Assembly: GCA_030615025.1 (NCBI GenBank)
Contig: JAUXAB010000004.1
Location: forward strand, 1 to 64,000
Direction: 5' to 3'
Source: Phycisphaerae bacterium
GTDB taxonomy: Bacteria > Planctomycetota > Phycisphaerae > Sedimentisphaerales > Anaerobacaceae
DNA: 64,000 nucleotides
The translations under genes and the position numbers were made by a program. The stretch's first letter is position 1. Every line of letters begins with the position of its first letter. A model generated the notes under the pieces. It worked only from the letters and a program-made list of their open reading frames with translations, was not told the DNA's origin and made no database searches. This document shows, piece by piece, positions 50,412 through 58,310 of the stretch.

Positions 50412-51122
50412 ATGTCGGATGATATTGAGAAAGAGAAAAAGAAGGCAGATCTGGAGAATTTAGGCCGCTTGGTAGACCGCTATGCCCAGAGCCGGTCGCT
50501 GCCCCTTTTGATTCCCCTGGCAATGATGATCTTTAATGTTGTTCTACTGGTATCCGTAGTAAAATTGGGCTTGGCCTACGGTACGCGGATTGGTCGAAAT
50601 GGGATATTAATCATTGTGATTTTGGTGGTTCTCTGGACGTTTTTTTCGTCGATCTGGGTGGTTGGTAAGCTATTGGCCAGATACGGTGGTTGTTTCTATA
50701 AAAGAGAAGGGATTATAGAGCTCCAGCGAGAAAGAGTTCCAATATGGGCGTGGGTGGCATATGCAATAACGTTTGCTGGTCCGGTCTTGCTAAACGCATT
50801 CTGGATAATGCCGGCTCGGTGGGGTCTGACAATCTCGCTGACCTCGTTCGGCATATTTATGCTTTACGGAGGCAAAAAGCATAAGGAGATAACATTAGGC
50901 GTTGTGTATGGGGTGTTGTCTTTAGCTGAGGCAGCAGCAACAGCGATAGGTGTTCGGGCTCCTTTTGTTAGCGAACACTCATATTTTGTGCCGTTAATGA
51001 TTTATTTAGTCGGAGCTGGATTGATTACGGCAGTAGTGGTTCATATATATAACCGCAGAATTTTGCGGAAGATAAAAGAAGTGAGGCCGTTCGGTGAGCA
51101 GCAAACAAGCAAATCAGATTAA
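50412..51122 (+). CDS. Membrane protein of the duplicated unit (copy 1)
   Basis: A 236-residue protein starting at ATG 50412. The N-terminus L-G-R-L-V-D-R-Y-A-Q-S-R-S-L is followed by six hydrophobic helices and a basic cytosolic end I-Y-N-R-R-I-L-R-K-I-K-E-V-R-P-F-G-E-Q. The leader sequence GGGAGATAATAGAAATG is the same as in copy 2. The last codons carry the remains of a winged-helix gene start in another frame. No recognised function. Confidence 0.65.
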   Translation: MSDDIEKEKKKADLENLGRLVDRYAQSRSLPLLIPLAMMIFNVVLLVSVVKLGLAYGTRIGRNGILIIVILVVLWTFFSSIWVVGKLLARYGGCFYKREGIIELQRERVPIWAWVAYAITFAGPVLLNAFWIMPARWGLTISLTSFGIFMLYGGKKHKEITLGVVYGVLSLAEAAATAIGVRAPFVSEHSYFVPLMIYLVGAGLITAVVVHIYNRRILRKIKEVRPFGEQQTSKSD

Positions 51123-51144
51123 TAAAACTTTTTTTGGGAGATAA
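51094..51144 (+). pseudogene. Remnant of a winged-helix gene start
   Basis: Reading GTG 51094 gives M-S-S-K-Q-A-N-Q-I-N-K-T-F and a stop after 16 codons, matching the start of the intact winged-helix gene at 51832 (M-S-K-K-Q-V-N-Q-I-H-N-S-I). It overlaps the end of copy 1, as the intact gene overlaps copy 2, and then breaks off into the leader of copy 2. Confidence 0.75.
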
Positions 51145-51149
51145 CAGAA

Positions 51150-51863
51150 ATGTCAGGTGATATTAAAAATCACGAGGCAGAAGTTGAGAAGTTGAACCGG
51201 CTGGGGCGGCTGGTGGATAAGTATGCGCAGAGCCGGGCGTTAGGGCTTCTGTTGTTGATGGTGCTAATAGTCATAGGCACGGTTTTAATGGTGATGTTGA
51301 TGGAATTAGTGTTATGGAAGCCAGCGTGGTGGTTGCTTGGTGTGGTGATGTTATTGATGGCCGGTGTGTGTATTGTGGGGCTGTGGCTGATAGTTAAGGT
51401 GTTTCCGAGGTATGAGCGGCGCTTGTACAGCAAGGAGGGCCAAATAGAGCTGGAACAGAAAAAGGTCCCAATCTGGGCGTTCGTTGCGTACGTGGTTGGA
51501 TTTTTAGGTCCGGTAGCGCTAAACGCATTTGAGATAATGCCGATTCGCTGGGCCTTACCACTGACATTAGTGAGCTTAGGGGGTTTTATATTCTATGCAA
51601 GTGGCAAAGAAAAAAATAGACCATTGGGTGTGGTGTTTTGCGTGGTGTTGCTGCTGGAGGCAGCGGTAACAGCGGCGGGCGTGTCAACTCCATTTTCCGG
51701 TAAAGGTTGGCTGTATTCATGTTTTGTAGCTTTAATGATCTACATAGCAGGAGCTAGTTTGATTACGGCGGTGGTGGTTCATATATATAACCGCAGGATT
51801 TTGCGCAAGATAAAAGAAGTGAGGCCTTTCGGTGAGCAAGAAGCAGGTAAACCAGATACATAA
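51150..51863 (+). CDS. Membrane protein of the duplicated unit (copy 2)
   Basis: A 237-residue paralogue of copy 1 with the same L-G-R-L-V-D-K-Y-A-Q-S-R-A-L start, about six hydrophobic helices and the same basic end I-Y-N-R-R-I-L-R-K-I-K-E-V-R-P-F-G-E-Q. The helices have diverged most. The 3' end overlaps the winged-helix gene by 32 nt, so these two are translated together. It may be a membrane partner of that regulator. Confidence 0.7.
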   Translation: MSGDIKNHEAEVEKLNRLGRLVDKYAQSRALGLLLLMVLIVIGTVLMVMLMELVLWKPAWWLLGVVMLLMAGVCIVGLWLIVKVFPRYERRLYSKEGQIELEQKKVPIWAFVAYVVGFLGPVALNAFEIMPIRWALPLTLVSLGGFIFYASGKEKNRPLGVVFCVVLLLEAAVTAAGVSTPFSGKGWLYSCFVALMIYIAGASLITAVVVHIYNRRILRKIKEVRPFGEQEAGKPDT

Positions 51864-52140
51864 CAGCATCAACCGGGTTGTGCACGAGCCGGTGCGATTA
51901 GCGATTTTGAAGATTCTGACCTCAGCGAAAGAGGTTGATTTTAACTTTCTGCTGACTACATTAGGCGTGACGAAGGGTAACTTAGCGACTCATATAAATA
52001 AGCTCGAAACAACCGGCCTTATTGAGGTCAAAAAAGAATTTCGGGGGAAGGTGCCGCACACCTCATATAAGATTACAAAGACCGGCCGGCGACAGTTTCA
52101 GAAATACTGGGAGAATATGAAGGCACTGGCACCTGAATAA
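51832..52140 (+). CDS. Winged-helix DNA-binding regulator (HTH_34-like)
   Basis: A 102-residue protein starting at GTG 51832. It has the winged-helix pattern V-R-L-A-I-L-K-I-L-T ... F-N-F-L-L-T-T-L-G-V-T-K-G-N-L-A-T-H-I-N-K-L-E and a wing with T-S-Y-K-I-T-K-T-G-R-R-Q-F, as in PF13601-type transcription regulators. It is coupled to the preceding membrane protein by the overlap. Confidence 0.82.
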   Translation: MSKKQVNQIHNSINRVVHEPVRLAILKILTSAKEVDFNFLLTTLGVTKGNLATHINKLETTGLIEVKKEFRGKVPHTSYKITKTGRRQFQKYWENMKALAPE

Positions 52141-52202
52141 GGTCTTTATGAAACAATAAACAAGTTGGTTGAAAGAAAATCTAAAATATGGAGGTATGTA
52201 AA

Positions 52203-53177
52203 ATGAGAAGGTCTCTTATAGTGTTGGCTGCATTGTTTTTGGCGGCTTTGGCCGTGGCGGCGGGTACAGAGAGATTTGAGAAAGTTGTCAACGAAATGGT
52301 CGAGGCCATCAATGAGAAAGATTACGCAGGCACCGGAAAAGATTTTGACCAGAGTATGGAGGATTTCTTCCCGTTAGAGAAGAGAAAGCCGTTCTTTGAA
52401 AACATATCAACACAATATGGCAAAATCGAAAAACTTGATAAGCCGCGGCTGACTCCGCCCTATCAGGCAATCTTTGTTGCGCACTGCGAACGTGGGAAGC
52501 TGGACATACAAGTTTGGCTGGACGAGAAAGACAAGATTATAGGGTTATTGTTCCTGCCACATAAGCCGGCTATACCGGTACCGGAGAAAAATGAGACCAG
52601 GCTTTCGCTGCCTTTCAGTGGCAGGTGGCTGGTTGCCTGGGGCGGTGACACAAAAGAGCTCAATCAGCACCATGACGTTCCCAATCAAAGATTCGCTTTC
52701 GACTTTCTTGGTGCGAACGAAGAAGGAGAAACGCATAAGGGCGAAGGCAGAGTAAACGAAGACTACCTTGCGTTCGGCAGAGAGGTATTAGCACCGGCAG
52801 ATGGAAAAGTCACGGACGTCATCAATGGGGTTCGAGATAACGCACCCGGCTCTATGAATCCGTATTCGGGATTGGGCAATGCGGTATTTATCCAGCACCG
52901 CGAATATGAGGTGTCGGTCCTTGCTCATCTGAAACTTGACAGTATAACGGTTGAGGTCGGCGATAAGGTCAAAACCGGGCAAGTCGTAGGTCTATGCGGA
53001 AATTCGGGGAATTCTTCGGAGGCACACCTGCACTATCATTTGCAGAATACACCCATAATTCAGGATGGGACAGGAATCAAGTGCTATTTTGAAAAGGTTG
53101 TAGTGACGGATAAAGGTGGCAGAAAAATAAAGACGAATTATTCACCGATAAAAGGCGAAGTTTTGATTGCCGAGTAG
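52203..53177 (+). CDS. Secreted M23 peptidase with DUF3887-like N-terminal domain
   Basis: A 324-residue protein from ATG 52203, supported by GGAGG 9 nt upstream. Signal peptide R-R-S-L-I-V-L-A-A-L-F-L-A-A-L, a DUF3887-like domain (about 25-125), then an M23 peptidase domain: the first zinc ligand pair in N-Q-H-H-D-V ... F-D-F and the second in E-A-H-L-H-Y-H-L near residue 280, with G-N-S-G-N-S before it. It probably cleaves peptidoglycan cross-links. It is placed after the winged-helix gene with a 62-nt gap. Confidence 0.88.
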   Translation: MRRSLIVLAALFLAALAVAAGTERFEKVVNEMVEAINEKDYAGTGKDFDQSMEDFFPLEKRKPFFENISTQYGKIEKLDKPRLTPPYQAIFVAHCERGKLDIQVWLDEKDKIIGLLFLPHKPAIPVPEKNETRLSLPFSGRWLVAWGGDTKELNQHHDVPNQRFAFDFLGANEEGETHKGEGRVNEDYLAFGREVLAPADGKVTDVINGVRDNAPGSMNPYSGLGNAVFIQHREYEVSVLAHLKLDSITVEVGDKVKTGQVVGLCGNSGNSSEAHLHYHLQNTPIIQDGTGIKCYFEKVVVTDKGGRKIKTNYSPIKGEVLIAE

Positions 53178-53201
53178 ATTTTGGCGGCGGGGGAGAGAAA
53201 G

Positions 53202-54674
53202 TCAGTATTTTTTTCTGAATCTGGCGGTGGGGATGTTTAAGAGCTTGCGATACTTTGCAACGGTTCGTCTGGCCAGTTTGTTAATGCCGGCCTCCGCTAA
53301 CTTCCTGCGTATCTGGTCGTCACTTAACGGCTTTGCTTTGTCTTCTGCATCGATAATCCGGCGTAATTTGGCCCTTATGGCCTCCCAGCTATATAGGTCG
53401 CCGTTATCATCTTTGGTGCCGCCGCTAAAGAATTTTCTCAGCGGCAGTATTCCCTGGGAGCACTGGACGTATTTGCCGGCAACGGCCCTGGAGACTGTGG
53501 CCAGATGCACGCCGACATCATCGGCAACCTTTGACATCGGCAGTGGGCGAAGATGCAGCTGGCCCTTTTCGAAAAAGTCCCTCTGGTATTTGACGACGGC
53601 CCTGGTTACTTTCAGCAGGGTATTCTTTCGCTGCTCTATTGCATCCATAATCCACTGAGCGGAACGGATGTTGTTTTGTAAAAACTTTTTTGTCTTTTCA
53701 GAGACCTTTGTATCTTTTGCCATTTTTGCATAGTATTTACTTACTCTGAGGTTCGGCAAATCAGAATCGGCCAACCGGACGGTGAAGTCGGCTGAATCAT
53801 CCAACTGCTCGACTATTACATCGGTGGTGATGGCGTGATTCCGGTTGGGCCCAATCTGCAGACCCGGTGAGGTGTCAAGCTTGCTCATGCGTTTGACGGC
53901 GAGATTGATTGCCTTAACGCTGCACTTCATTTTTTTTGCGATGTCGGGCAGACGATTTTCGAGCAGTGCGTCCATATGTTCGGCAATCAGGCGGGATTCG
54001 AAGGTCATGTCCTCGCTGCTCTGTGCCATCTGGATGAGCAGGCACTCCTTCAGGTCGCGTGCGCCGACACCTGAAGGCTCCAAGTTCTGGACAAGATCCA
54101 GGGCGTGTTTCAAATCGTCGATAGTGAAATCGGCCCTGTCCTTGTTGTGCAGCTGTTCCAGTCTTACGGTCAGATATCCCCTATTGTCGAGGTAATCTAT
54201 TATCATACCGCCGGCTTTTTTGACCGGCTTTTCGGCCTCGACCAGCCGCCACTGCTCTTCGAGATGGTCGTGGAGGGACTGCGGCGGCGCAGCGGTGTTT
54301 TTTATCGCCTGCAGTTTGGCGTCGGGCCCGTCAGTTCGAGTGCGTTTATGAAAGGAGCCTGCCTGGCCCATATAGTCCTTAAAACCGTCACCGAGACTGT
54401 CAAGGCGCTGGAAGTCTTCAACCTTGTTGTTGTCTGTACTAACGACTAAATCCTTTTCGCCAATATTGTCCTGGGGCTGCTCGCCGTCAGAATCGGGGGC
54501 TTCGGGATTTGAGGGTTCGGCCATTTCCAGAACAGGATTGCTATTTAGCTCCTGCTCTATCCTTTCCTGAAGCGCAAGGATTGGAAGCTGGAGGATCTCC
54601 ATCGATTGAATCATATGCGGAGCGAGCTTCATTCTCTGCTCCATCCGCATCTGTGTGCTCATCTCCAGCTTCAT
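53202..54674 (-). CDS. rpoN: RNA polymerase sigma-54 factor RpoN
   Basis: A 490-residue alternative sigma factor for -24/-12 promoters needing an enhancer-binding ATPase. The N-terminal activator-interacting region I is Gln/Leu-rich (residues 1-48, M-K-L-A-P-H-M-I-Q-S-M-E-I-L-Q-L-P). An acidic region II is followed by a core-binding region, the HTH, and the RpoN box A-R-R-T-V-A-K-Y-R at the C-terminus. No enhancer-binding protein lies in the window. Confidence 0.95.
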   Translation of the reverse strand: MKLEMSTQMRMEQRMKLAPHMIQSMEILQLPILALQERIEQELNSNPVLEMAEPSNPEAPDSDGEQPQDNIGEKDLVVSTDNNKVEDFQRLDSLGDGFKDYMGQAGSFHKRTRTDGPDAKLQAIKNTAAPPQSLHDHLEEQWRLVEAEKPVKKAGGMIIDYLDNRGYLTVRLEQLHNKDRADFTIDDLKHALDLVQNLEPSGVGARDLKECLLIQMAQSSEDMTFESRLIAEHMDALLENRLPDIAKKMKCSVKAINLAVKRMSKLDTSPGLQIGPNRNHAITTDVIVEQLDDSADFTVRLADSDLPNLRVSKYYAKMAKDTKVSEKTKKFLQNNIRSAQWIMDAIEQRKNTLLKVTRAVVKYQRDFFEKGQLHLRPLPMSKVADDVGVHLATVSRAVAGKYVQCSQGILPLRKFFSGGTKDDNGDLYSWEAIRAKLRRIIDAEDKAKPLSDDQIRRKLAEAGINKLARRTVAKYRKLLNIPTARFRKKY

Positions 54675-54985
54675 AATGATACCTGAAAAAGTTCCTTAGT
54701 CATTGTGACTTATCGGAATTATGAGATACCGAGTTCTCTATTTATAAAGTATATGCGATTATGGCCTTAAAGGTCCGGCCAATTACAAAATCTTTTATGG
54801 TTAGTATTATACCATAGAGGAGTTTAAAATCTAAGATATTAGTTGGAAAAAGATGAGTTTCTTCTTGTGTTGTCCTTTGTTTCACATTATTATAGGCCAT
54901 TGGTAGGAGGCTGTCTCCGCCAATGTAGCAGTGCAGTTTTTAGTGCGCCGGGAAATATTAACATTTTTTTTCAGGAGGATTTGCA
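54675..54985. other. Spacer between rpoN and the small membrane peptide
   Basis: 311 nt. It should hold the rpoN promoter and the promoter of the 54986 gene; a TATAGG word near 54892 is the best -10 candidate for the latter. No repeat or RNA gene recognised. Confidence 0.45.
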
Positions 54986-55078
54986 ATGTCCGGAAGCAAC
55001 GAAAACAAAAGATGGTTTCTGCTGATGGTGGCTATCATCGTGTGTTTGGCCTTTGTGGTCGTGGCGCATACTGCGTGA
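54986..55078 (+). CDS. 30-residue single-span membrane peptide
   Basis: ATG 54986 has an optimal AGGAGG (54973-54978) 7 nt upstream. The peptide starts M-S-G-S-N-E-N-K-R, continues with one hydrophobic helix (about residues 11-27) and ends A-H-T-A before TGA at 55076-55078. Positive residues before the helix suggest N-in topology. It is too short to assign a family. There is no neighbouring gene within 300 nt on either side in the same frame or operon. Confidence 0.6.
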   Translation: MSGSNENKRWFLLMVAIIVCLAFVVVAHTA

Positions 55079-55412
55079 GGGGTTAGCTGATATTTTGGCC
55101 GGTGGTGGTGAGGGTAAAACCCCGAAATAAATATTTTTGAGCATATTGTGTCGTCGTGCCGGGGGGTGGGTCGTCGCCGTGCCGGCGACGGCTAAACAGC
55201 TTTGTTGTTATATTCAGGCAGGATTTTGGCTGGCCTGGCGAGCCTTTCTTCTTTATCTATGAAATAAACCACGGATACCCGCTTTTCCGAAGAGTTTTGA
55301 CAAAAATATGCGAATAGGCAGATTGTTCTTGATTAGGGCCCGGGCAAAAAGTAATTTGGCCAGAGTATTTTGAACACATAAATTTAATTTTGATAAAAGG
55401 AAGCAGGTTACC
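55079..55412. other. Spacer with a GC-rich hairpin repeat
   Basis: 334 nt. The hairpin repeat at 55172-55199 is the only feature. The region just before the oxidoreductase start has AAGGAAG for that gene. Confidence 0.55.
55172..55199. repeat. GC-rich hairpin with GCTAAACA flank
   Basis: CGTCGCCG-TGC-CGGCGACG (55172-55190) is a perfect 8-bp stem followed by GCTAAACA. It is the best copy of the GC-rich module seen also at 32571 and 2464. Confidence 0.75.
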
Positions 55413-56654
55413 ATGGAAACACTTAAATTGGGTTTCATTGGTGCAGGTTTCGTCGCTAACTTCCACGCTGCGGCGCTTAAACAGGTACGCGCCGCTGAGC
55501 TGGTGGGTGTCTATGCGCTCAAGTGGGCGGAAGAATTAGCTAAATTTGCAAAAGCAAACGGATTAGGTGACTGCAAGGTATATCCGAACGTGGCGGAACT
55601 ATGTAAGAGATGCGATGCGGTGGCGGTGTTTGCACCGAACTTTGTGCGCATCGAACTTGTCGAGCAGATAGTCGAGGCGATGAAAGCCGGTGCGGAACTG
55701 AGGGGTATTATCTGCGAAAAACCTCTTGCGCGGACGGTTGCGGAGGGCAGGAGACTTGTGGCTCTGGCGAGGGAAGCAAAAGTGGCCACGGCTTACTTCG
55801 AGAATCAAATCCATATGAAAGCCATAAGAGGCGCGCTGGCGCAGCTTGGTCCGGTGCAGAAGAGTATGGGGCCTATCTCACTTGCTCGCAGCGCGGAGGA
55901 GCATGCAGGTCCGCACGAGCCGTGGTTCTGGGACCCGACGCGACAGGGCGGCGGCGTGCTGTGCGATATGGGCTGCCACAGCATCGCGGCTTCCTGGTTT
56001 GTGCTCACGCCCATCGGCAAACCGGTTACCTTCCTCGAACCGGTCTCCATCAACGCCGAGACGGCGCTGCTGAAGTGGGGGCAGCCTAAATACCGGCAAG
56101 AGCTTCTCGACCGCACGGGTGTGGATTACGCGCAGACACCGGCAGAGGATTTCTGTACCGGCATCATCACGTTCCGCAATCCCGAGACGGGGCAGCTGGT
56201 CAAGGCGCAGTTCAGCAACTCGTGGATGTATGACAAGCAGGGTCTGCGTCTGCTAATGGAGGCTCTTGGGCCGGGCTACGCCTTCGAGGTCAACTCGCTG
56301 AGGTCGCCGCTGGAGGTTTTCATCAGCGATTCCGCGGCTGAGGCTGTGGCCGACGCTGAAACCGCACTGGAGAAGGCGACTGCCTCTCGGGGCTTGCTGG
56401 CCGTGCAGCCGAATGAGGCGGACCTCTACGGTTACGTCGATGAGCTTAAAGATGCGCGCAGTGCATTTGTAGGCGGTAAGGATGCGTTTCTGAACTGGGA
56501 GTACGGGCTTGAGATTACCAAGCTGGTGCAGGCAGGGTATCTGTCGGCTGAGCGTCGCAAAACTCTCGACCTTACCGACCCGGCTGTCCAGCAGGAGCTC
56601 GATTCGTATACGTCCCTTATCGCGCAGGGCAAAGGCGCTGAAATCCTCATGTAA
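55413..56654 (+). CDS. Gfo/Idh/MocA family oxidoreductase (cytoplasmic)
   Basis: A 413-residue NAD(P)-dependent oxidoreductase without a signal peptide. The Rossmann motif G-F-I-G-A-G-F-V-A near residue 8, the E-K-P-L motif at about 103 and the conserved D-P-T-R-Q-G-G-G-V-L-C-D-M-G-C-H-S region near 180-195. Enzymes of this family oxidise or reduce sugars, inositols or related compounds. Unlike the other two members here it faces the plus strand and is cytoplasmic. Substrate unknown. Confidence 0.88.
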   Translation: METLKLGFIGAGFVANFHAAALKQVRAAELVGVYALKWAEELAKFAKANGLGDCKVYPNVAELCKRCDAVAVFAPNFVRIELVEQIVEAMKAGAELRGIICEKPLARTVAEGRRLVALAREAKVATAYFENQIHMKAIRGALAQLGPVQKSMGPISLARSAEEHAGPHEPWFWDPTRQGGGVLCDMGCHSIAASWFVLTPIGKPVTFLEPVSINAETALLKWGQPKYRQELLDRTGVDYAQTPAEDFCTGIITFRNPETGQLVKAQFSNSWMYDKQGLRLLMEALGPGYAFEVNSLRSPLEVFISDSAAEAVADAETALEKATASRGLLAVQPNEADLYGYVDELKDARSAFVGGKDAFLNWEYGLEITKLVQAGYLSAERRKTLDLTDPAVQQELDSYTSLIAQGKGAEILM

Positions 56655-56674
56655 ACAGTCGCAAAATGTTAGCT

Positions 56675-58075
56675 CTACAAGGACCAGGGCCGGCGATAGT
56701 CCTGGTGGATGTATTTATTGGCCTCAGGGAGGTTTGTGACCTTCAACTTCGGGCCGTCCCAATACAATTTCCTGCGGGTGCGCAAAGCGACGTTGCCGAG
56801 CAGCAGGGCCTGTGTTACAAGGCCGGAATATTCGAAATTGGCGCCGGCGGCTTCGCCGCCTTTGCAGGCCCGGAGCCATTCATCATGATGGCCAATTGAC
56901 CTTGGCAGCGTTTTCGGCGGCGGTTTGTAAGCCTTCATCCTGGACTCAGGTATCAACCTTGGGTTTGCACCGGCAAAGCCGCAGAGGATTTTACCTTTGT
57001 CGCCTACGAAGAGCAGGCCTTCTCTGGTAAGTTCGCGGTCTTTGAGTTCGTCCGGCTTTGGAGGGAACATGCCGCCGTCGTACCATGTCACGGTGACGGG
57101 CGGCATATCCGGTCTTGCGGGGAACTGCCAGCGAATTACTGAGGCCCTGGGGTAAGTTTCCGAATTTACCTCTAACTGGTTCCACATCTTGGGCGCATAG
57201 GCTGAGCCGCTGGCTTCGACGCTTGTTGGGTGGGCGAGCTTCAAAACGCGGAAGATGGTATCGAAACTGTAACAGCCCATATCACCGAGGGCGCCGGTCC
57301 CGAAGTCCAACCAGCCTCGCCAGACCAACGGCAGATAAGCGGGATGATAAGGTCGATGTGGGGCCGGGCCGAGCCAGCGGTCCCAGTCGAGGGTTGCGGG
57401 GACGGGCGGGGTTTCGGTCGGGCGGTCAATACCCTGAGGCCAGATGGGCCTGTTGGACCAGTTGTGGACTTCGCGGACGGGGCCTATAGCTCCGGCCCAT
57501 ATCCATTCGCGGAGCAGGCGCGAATCTTCGGAGGCCTGATTGACGGTTCCAAGTTGCGTGGCGACCTTGTACTTTCGGGCGGTCTCGGCCATCTTGCGAG
57601 CTTCAAAGACGGTATGTGTAAGCGGTTTCTGGCAGTAGACGTGCTTGCCCATCTTCATTGCTGTTATCGAGACCAGGGCGTGTGAATGGTCCGGCGTAAC
57701 CACGAGCACGGCCTCAATATCTTTGTGCTTTTGCAGCATCTTGCGGAAATCGGTGTGCGCGGTGCAATCGCTATTGCCGTACTTTTCGTTAACGATATGC
57801 CTAACTCTATCGCGATTGTTTGCATCGACATCGCAGACGGCAGCAATCCGCACGTCGGGCTTGTTCAGAAAACTTTTCATGTCACGCGTACCCTGGTCGC
57901 CGACGCCGATAGATGCGATAGTGATTTTTTCGCTGGGTGGGATACGACGGGGACCTGCTAAAACATAGCTGGGGACAATCGTAAAGGCTGTCGCAATAGC
58001 GGCAGCGCCGCCCATAAAATCACGCCGGGATATGTTTCCGTCTTTCTTGTTGGTAATTTTAGTCTGGTTTTTCAT
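56675..58075 (-). CDS. Tat-exported Gfo/Idh/MocA oxidoreductase (copy 1)
   Basis: A 466-residue protein. The Tat motif S-R-R-D-F-M (about 16-21) and A-A-I-A-T-A-F-T-I-V-P-S-Y-V-L precede the mature N-terminus P-S-E-K-I-T-I-A-S-I-G-V-G-D-Q-G. Q-K-P-L (E of E-K-P replaced by Q) is near residue 148; D-F-G-T-G-A-L-G-D-M-G near 255. The planctomycete-type C-terminal domain ends Y-I-H-Q-D-Y-R-R-P-W-S-L. It is closely related to the 59977 gene; the two probably act on extracellular or periplasmic sugars. Confidence 0.88.
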   Translation of the reverse strand: MKNQTKITNKKDGNISRRDFMGGAAAIATAFTIVPSYVLAGPRRIPPSEKITIASIGVGDQGTRDMKSFLNKPDVRIAAVCDVDANNRDRVRHIVNEKYGNSDCTAHTDFRKMLQKHKDIEAVLVVTPDHSHALVSITAMKMGKHVYCQKPLTHTVFEARKMAETARKYKVATQLGTVNQASEDSRLLREWIWAGAIGPVREVHNWSNRPIWPQGIDRPTETPPVPATLDWDRWLGPAPHRPYHPAYLPLVWRGWLDFGTGALGDMGCYSFDTIFRVLKLAHPTSVEASGSAYAPKMWNQLEVNSETYPRASVIRWQFPARPDMPPVTVTWYDGGMFPPKPDELKDRELTREGLLFVGDKGKILCGFAGANPRLIPESRMKAYKPPPKTLPRSIGHHDEWLRACKGGEAAGANFEYSGLVTQALLLGNVALRTRRKLYWDGPKLKVTNLPEANKYIHQDYRRPWSL

Positions 58076-58310
58076 ATTAGCATCTCCTCAACAAAAGTAA
58101 GATTCCTGTACACCAGCCTAATAACGGATTGGCTGGTGAAGAACATTTTCAACTACAGTTTCTTGTTACTATTCAGGCCTTTTTGGAACTCTGCATTTTG
58201 CTTAATGGTACCACGTCCTTGACCAAATAACAACAGGCTCGGTCGATTAAGACAATATCAGAAAAACATCCGAACACCTTCGAGGCCAGGTGACCAAATT
58301 ATTGGAGAGA

